Shown here: positions 60,765-64,000 of the stretch, piece after piece
Layout of the letters: each line of letters opens with the position of its first letter
Numbering within the stretch: position 1 is the stretch's first letter
Assembly (NCBI GenBank): GCA_964391325.1
Contig: CAYMJM010000001.1
Coordinates: 23,006-87,005, forward strand
Source of the DNA: CAYMJM01 sp964391325
Lineage (GTDB): Bacteria > Patescibacteriota > Dojkabacteria > B142 > JAFGMG01
DNA length: 64,000 nt
Direction: 5' to 3'
Translations under genes and position numbers: made by a program
Notes under the pieces: generated by a model
The model's database searches: none
Seen by the model: only the letters and a program-made list of their open reading frames with translations
Told to the model about the DNA's origin: nothing

Positions 60765-63700
60765 TTTGTACTATTTAATAAATCAATAGCCCATTGTAAA
60801 TCGGCCATTTCACCTGAGTTTTCATCATAGACGTATAAATTACAGCCAGGGACACTAGTATCTCTAGCGCCTGATATTCCTTGAATCTCAGCTAGTCTAT
60901 CCCAGACCAAGAAAACTTTAGTAGAAAATGTTCTATTTGTTTGAATTGGCCCATATGGCTGTAAATAAGAACCTGGTTTTCTCTGGTCAAACGAATACAG
61001 AAATGAACATCCAGGTAATCTTCTTAATACACAAGCAAGTTCTTCATCGAAATTCTGTGGTGGTGGAACGCAAAAGACTCCACACCCAAATACATCACTT
61101 TTTATATCTGTACGTTGGTTCTTATGTACCGGATTCAACCCATTTTCTGCCAACCAGATAGCAATGAGCCACTGAAATGGAGTATCCGTATCCGGAGATT
61201 CATTCCACATTTTATCCATAAACAGGTCTATCTGGTCTTTAGAATAATGAGTATTAGTACTGTACTTACTGCCCATTGCACTTATATTTCTATCAGCTAA
61301 TTTTTGGACCCAGTCTTTAATTCTATCTCTGCAGCCCGTATCGCAATAAGGGATATTAACAGGACATGCGTTTAATAACTTTGATTCTAGTTCATCAGGA
61401 GATAAATTTTGATATTCTTTCCCGTCTGCCTGATCTCTAGAGATTTGACTGCTCACACCGCTGCTGTCAACATAATAACCCGGTCTCCCATCAAGAGTGA
61501 TGCATTCGGGGTCTTGGGTACTGGAAGGTGCTTCTGTCTCGTCTGAAGTAAATTGTCCTTCTCCTAGGTACCTAAGAGGATTTACTGTACAGTTTTCATC
61601 ATAGTACGTGTAGCAGCCTTCCCTTCTTATTTCAAAGTGCAAGTGCGGACCAGAGGAATTTCCTGTATTTCCTGTATATCCAATCACTGTCCCCTGTTTG
61701 ATGGTTTGGCCTGGGGTAAGATCTACTTTATCTGATAGATGAGCATATAAACTATGGAAACTCCCATGATCTATAACTATTAAACCACCATAGTTACCAG
61801 AGCCCAGTGCTTGTTCCATCAGTCCTGAGCCAGCATATAAACCATTACTTGTGCCTCTTTCATCTCCATTAACATTAAAGTAATAAACTGTTCCATCTGC
61901 TGTCGCTCTCACCGGAGTTCCTACTGAAACTCCCCAGTCAATACCTGGGTGCGCTCCTGGAATATAATTTTGAGTCACTCTATTTGGAACAGGGTATATT
62001 AAAGCACCTGCTGCAAGTTCTATAGGACTTACTGGCGTGCCATCACTCCCAGAGTCCTCACCAAAAGGAATACATTGCAGAATATTTGTGCAGTAAATTC
62101 CTTCAAGATAGTTACTCTGGCAAAGCCATTGCTGGAAAGGATCTATATGCGATTTTGAAGCAATGCAGTCTGTAAAGTTAATGAACTCGACTAAACTATC
62201 TCTATTATTAGCTGCGTCACCTGTATAATTTATAGCTTTGAGGCTTTTGGATATTTTATCTAGATCCGCACACATAAATAAGTTTGTAGGATAACTTAAG
62301 ATATCAGGTAACTCCTCTAGTGATCTTTCTAAATAATGGTCATCTGTCTCAACAGCAAATTTATCTGTAAAATCCTTAATTGTGTTATGCATATTTTCAA
62401 TATAGTTACCGTTTTTCATCTCTGTATAAACCAAAGACATCCTTTTTGACATATGAACAGATTGGCCAATCCAAGGGATAGTATATTCAGCTGCCCCTTC
62501 TCCCTGTCCCGTAACACTCATAGTACCGGTGTTAGGGTCAAAACTCCTGTTTGGCGCTATGGGATATGAAGAGCCAACATATTCGTTCATCACACATTCC
62601 GGGGAATCGGTAGCAAGGGGGGACATGTAGTTTTCTCCTTTTCCCTTATTCCCATCGTATAAGGTTCTTTTCATAGTTATTTGTATTCCTGCTTTATCAC
62701 GATGAAGAATATGGAAAGAACCCTGTAAAGGGAACAATTCTGCTTCTTCCTTCCATAATTCTGCCAGCGCTTCTCCTCCCCCAACAATTTCTAAAGCATC
62801 TGTGGAAGGCCATGAAACTCTAAGATAAGGTTCGCCCGGATCTTTTGATTCACCCAAATAAGCATTGGGGTTAGGTTCTCTAAGTATTGCAAGTATTTCA
62901 GGGTCATTTGGATGACTCCTATACCTTGCCTGTTGCTCAGGAGTCAACTCTGGTGGACATAAATAAACCGCATTGGCTGTTCCTCCAACATCTATAATAC
63001 CTCCTGCTATAGCACGACAGATATTGCTTCGATCGTAAGTGTAATCTAGCCTAGCGCCATTCTCATACTCAATAATTTCAGGACCACTAACGGAGTCTGT
63101 TTTTTCTATCCTATTAACCGTCCCTCCACAATAACTCTTATTGTCTTCCAAGTCTCTATCGCCCGATTTTAAAGTTTGTTTTAATCTTGCACTAGCTTCT
63201 TCAAAGGAGACAGGAGGGCTTTCAGGCTTAACTGGAGTAGCAAACCTAGGCTCTAGCACTAGAGGATCTTCAGACCCTGGCTGGAAGTTATTGTGCCTCC
63301 ATATCATGCAGGCTATAGCATTTCCTAAAAGAGGCATGCTATAAGTAGTTCTTCTCAAAGACTCATTGTAATTAAAATTCCCTGATCCGTCTATATATTT
63401 AAGAGTACCTGCAAACACTTTTGAGAAATCTGGATAAATATCTCCAACACCGAATGCAGTCTGCTTGTCTATCGCACAGGGGGCCAAATATGGATTACTG
63501 CTCGTGCCAGCGTATGGTTCTCTCTCCGAATCAAAATAACTACTATTAGTCATCCAGTTAAGTAAAGAAAAATTTGTGACTTCTGTTGTTATTATGGGGT
63601 TAGCGAACCAAATTTCTTTCCCATTTACAACTTCTTTTTTCATAGAGACCCCTGCACACAAGCCATTATTGGACGTACATGGCCCAGGCTCCGTTGTTAG

Positions 63701-64000
63701 ATTCTTAGTTTCGCAGCTTTGTAAGCCAGGATATTTGTCGATATAAGGCATCTCGCAACTGAGAGTCTGATCTCCGATTTGTGAACATGATTCAAATAAT
63801 TTATCCCAAATATCGTGAGGAATTGGTTCATTCCTTATTAATCCGGTCGGATCATAGTCCCAGCCCCAAGGAGTAAATATATGAACTCCGTCCAGGACAT
63901 CTAAGTGTTGTTCTAATAGCGCTGACATAGCACCAACATAATCCTGTCCGGCTACACCATTAACAACTGCAGCAGCATATAGAGAAATTTTATAGTTTGA
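60761..64000 (-). CDS. Very large protein with an M23 peptidase domain (N-terminus beyond the window)
   Basis: At least 1,079 residues are visible. The frame stays open past the ATG at 63928 to base 64000 (…VAGQDYVGAMSALLEQ…), so the start is outside the window. Residues about 650-780 of the part after that ATG are an M23/LytM domain: GAHPGIDWG with His and Asp, then GLIVIDHGSFHSLYAHL, and GNSSGPHLHFEIR. This zinc enzyme cuts peptidoglycan peptides. Many cysteines in the remainder suggest disulfides. The last 150 residues contain MDKMWNESPDT...LIAIWLAENGL, which could be another enzyme-like fold. It is probably a secreted surface or wall-remodelling protein. Confidence 0.8.
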   Translation of the reverse strand, partial: SNYKISLYAAAVVNGVAGQDYVGAMSALLEQHLDVLDGVHIFTPWGWDYDPTGLIRNEPIPHDIWDKLFESCSQIGDQTLSCEMPYIDKYPGLQSCETKNLTTEPGPCTSNNGLCAGVSMKKEVVNGKEIWFANPIITTEVTNFSLLNWMTNSSYFDSEREPYAGTSSNPYLAPCAIDKQTAFGVGDIYPDFSKVFAGTLKYIDGSGNFNYNESLRRTTYSMPLLGNAIACMIWRHNNFQPGSEDPLVLEPRFATPVKPESPPVSFEEASARLKQTLKSGDRDLEDNKSYCGGTVNRIEKTDSVSGPEIIEYENGARLDYTYDRSNICRAIAGGIIDVGGTANAVYLCPPELTPEQQARYRSHPNDPEILAILREPNPNAYLGESKDPGEPYLRVSWPSTDALEIVGGGEALAELWKEEAELFPLQGSFHILHRDKAGIQITMKRTLYDGNKGKGENYMSPLATDSPECVMNEYVGSSYPIAPNRSFDPNTGTMSVTGQGEGAAEYTIPWIGQSVHMSKRMSLVYTEMKNGNYIENMHNTIKDFTDKFAVETDDHYLERSLEELPDILSYPTNLFMCADLDKISKSLKAINYTGDAANNRDSLVEFINFTDCIASKSHIDPFQQWLCQSNYLEGIYCTNILQCIPFGEDSGSDGTPVSPIELAAGALIYPVPNRVTQNYIPGAHPGIDWGVSVGTPVRATADGTVYYFNVNGDERGTSNGLYAGSGLMEQALGSGNYGGLIVIDHGSFHSLYAHLSDKVDLTPGQTIKQGTVIGYTGNTGNSSGPHLHFEIRREGCYTYYDENCTVNPLRYLGEGQFTSDETEAPSSTQDPECITLDGRPGYYVDSSGVSSQISRDQADGKEYQNLSPDELESKLLNACPVNIPYCDTGCRDRIKDWVQKLADRNISAMGSKYSTNTHYSKDQIDLFMDKMWNESPDTDTPFQWLIAIWLAENGLNPVHKNQRTDIKSDVFGCGVFCVPPPQNFDEELACVLRRLPGCSFLYSFDQRKPGSYLQPYGPIQTNRTFSTKVFLVWDRLAEIQGISGARDTSVPGCNLYVYDENSGEMADLQWAIDLLNSTK

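Noticed and set aside
1..64000. CRISPR array, prophage or integrative element
   Set aside because: I saw no regularly spaced repeats, cas genes, integrase, phage structural genes or transposase in the window.

Overview
The window is a compact, AT-rich bacterial chromosome segment with short intergenic gaps and many small unassigned proteins. It uses the standard genetic code: TGA is a real stop, for example in the ATGA overlap at 60761-60764. Low GC, several lineage-style domain fusions, short versions of HrcA and UvrC, and class II (adenosylcobalamin) ribonucleotide reductases suggest a member of the Candidate Phyla Radiation (Patescibacteria), perhaps near Microgenomates, Katanobacteria or Dojkabacteria. 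That placement is inference; no rRNA lies in the window. I see no integrase, transposase, phage gene or CRISPR array.

Layout. 1-4.5 kb: a cell-wall operon on the minus strand (ftsW, a membrane-anchored surface protein, a murG cut by the window edge), with a divergent DUF1858 redox protein. 4.5-9 kb: a cytosolic HExxH peptidase, an EamA transporter, a Mn-type superoxide dismutase, a DsbB-like protein and small unknowns. 9-15 kb: an accessory island with three tRNA genes, a tRNA-Gly half copy split by a 78-bp palindromic insert, three damaged genes, a cupin, a DinB-fold protein, and a 2-hydroxyacid dehydrogenase/HisC-like aminotransferase pair. 15-24 kb: class II RNR, a UvrD-type helicase-nuclease, mraY, uvrC and a Fic-fold protein with a ruined active site. 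24-31.7 kb: two tRNAs, a PLP enzyme with a methyltransferase, and, divergent from them, a LysW-like carrier, an ATP-grasp ligase and an NlpC/P60-like peptidase, then a DnaQ/GIY-YIG fusion. 31.8-35.5 kb: hrcA-grpE-dnaK under two tandem CIRCE-like operators. 35.6-39.8 kb: nrnA-like gene, glyS behind a T-box leader, a kinase-like protein with a degenerate P-loop, and recO. 39.9-50.4 kb: a large surface protein and an RNR regulon, nrdR-nrdJ-nudix-exonuclease-double nrdJ, under a promoter with two NrdR boxes. 50.7-64 kb: Mpl-like ligase, DUF2807 protein, HD proteins, a GT2 glycosyltransferase, a LysRS-B3/4 fusion, 5-formyl-THF cyclo-ligase, tRNA-Leu, a TrpR/YerC-like regulator, an M29 aminopeptidase and a very large protein with an M23 domain cut by the window edge.

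The most unusual items are: (i) one polypeptide with two complete class II RNR catalytic domains, beside a tail-less third copy and under NrdR control, with a fourth domain elsewhere in the window; (ii) the LysW-like carrier/ATP-grasp/NlpC-P60 cassette, which looks like a carrier-based amide-bond pathway; and (iii) the tRNA-Gly half copy interrupted by a cruciform-forming insert within a gene-decay island.
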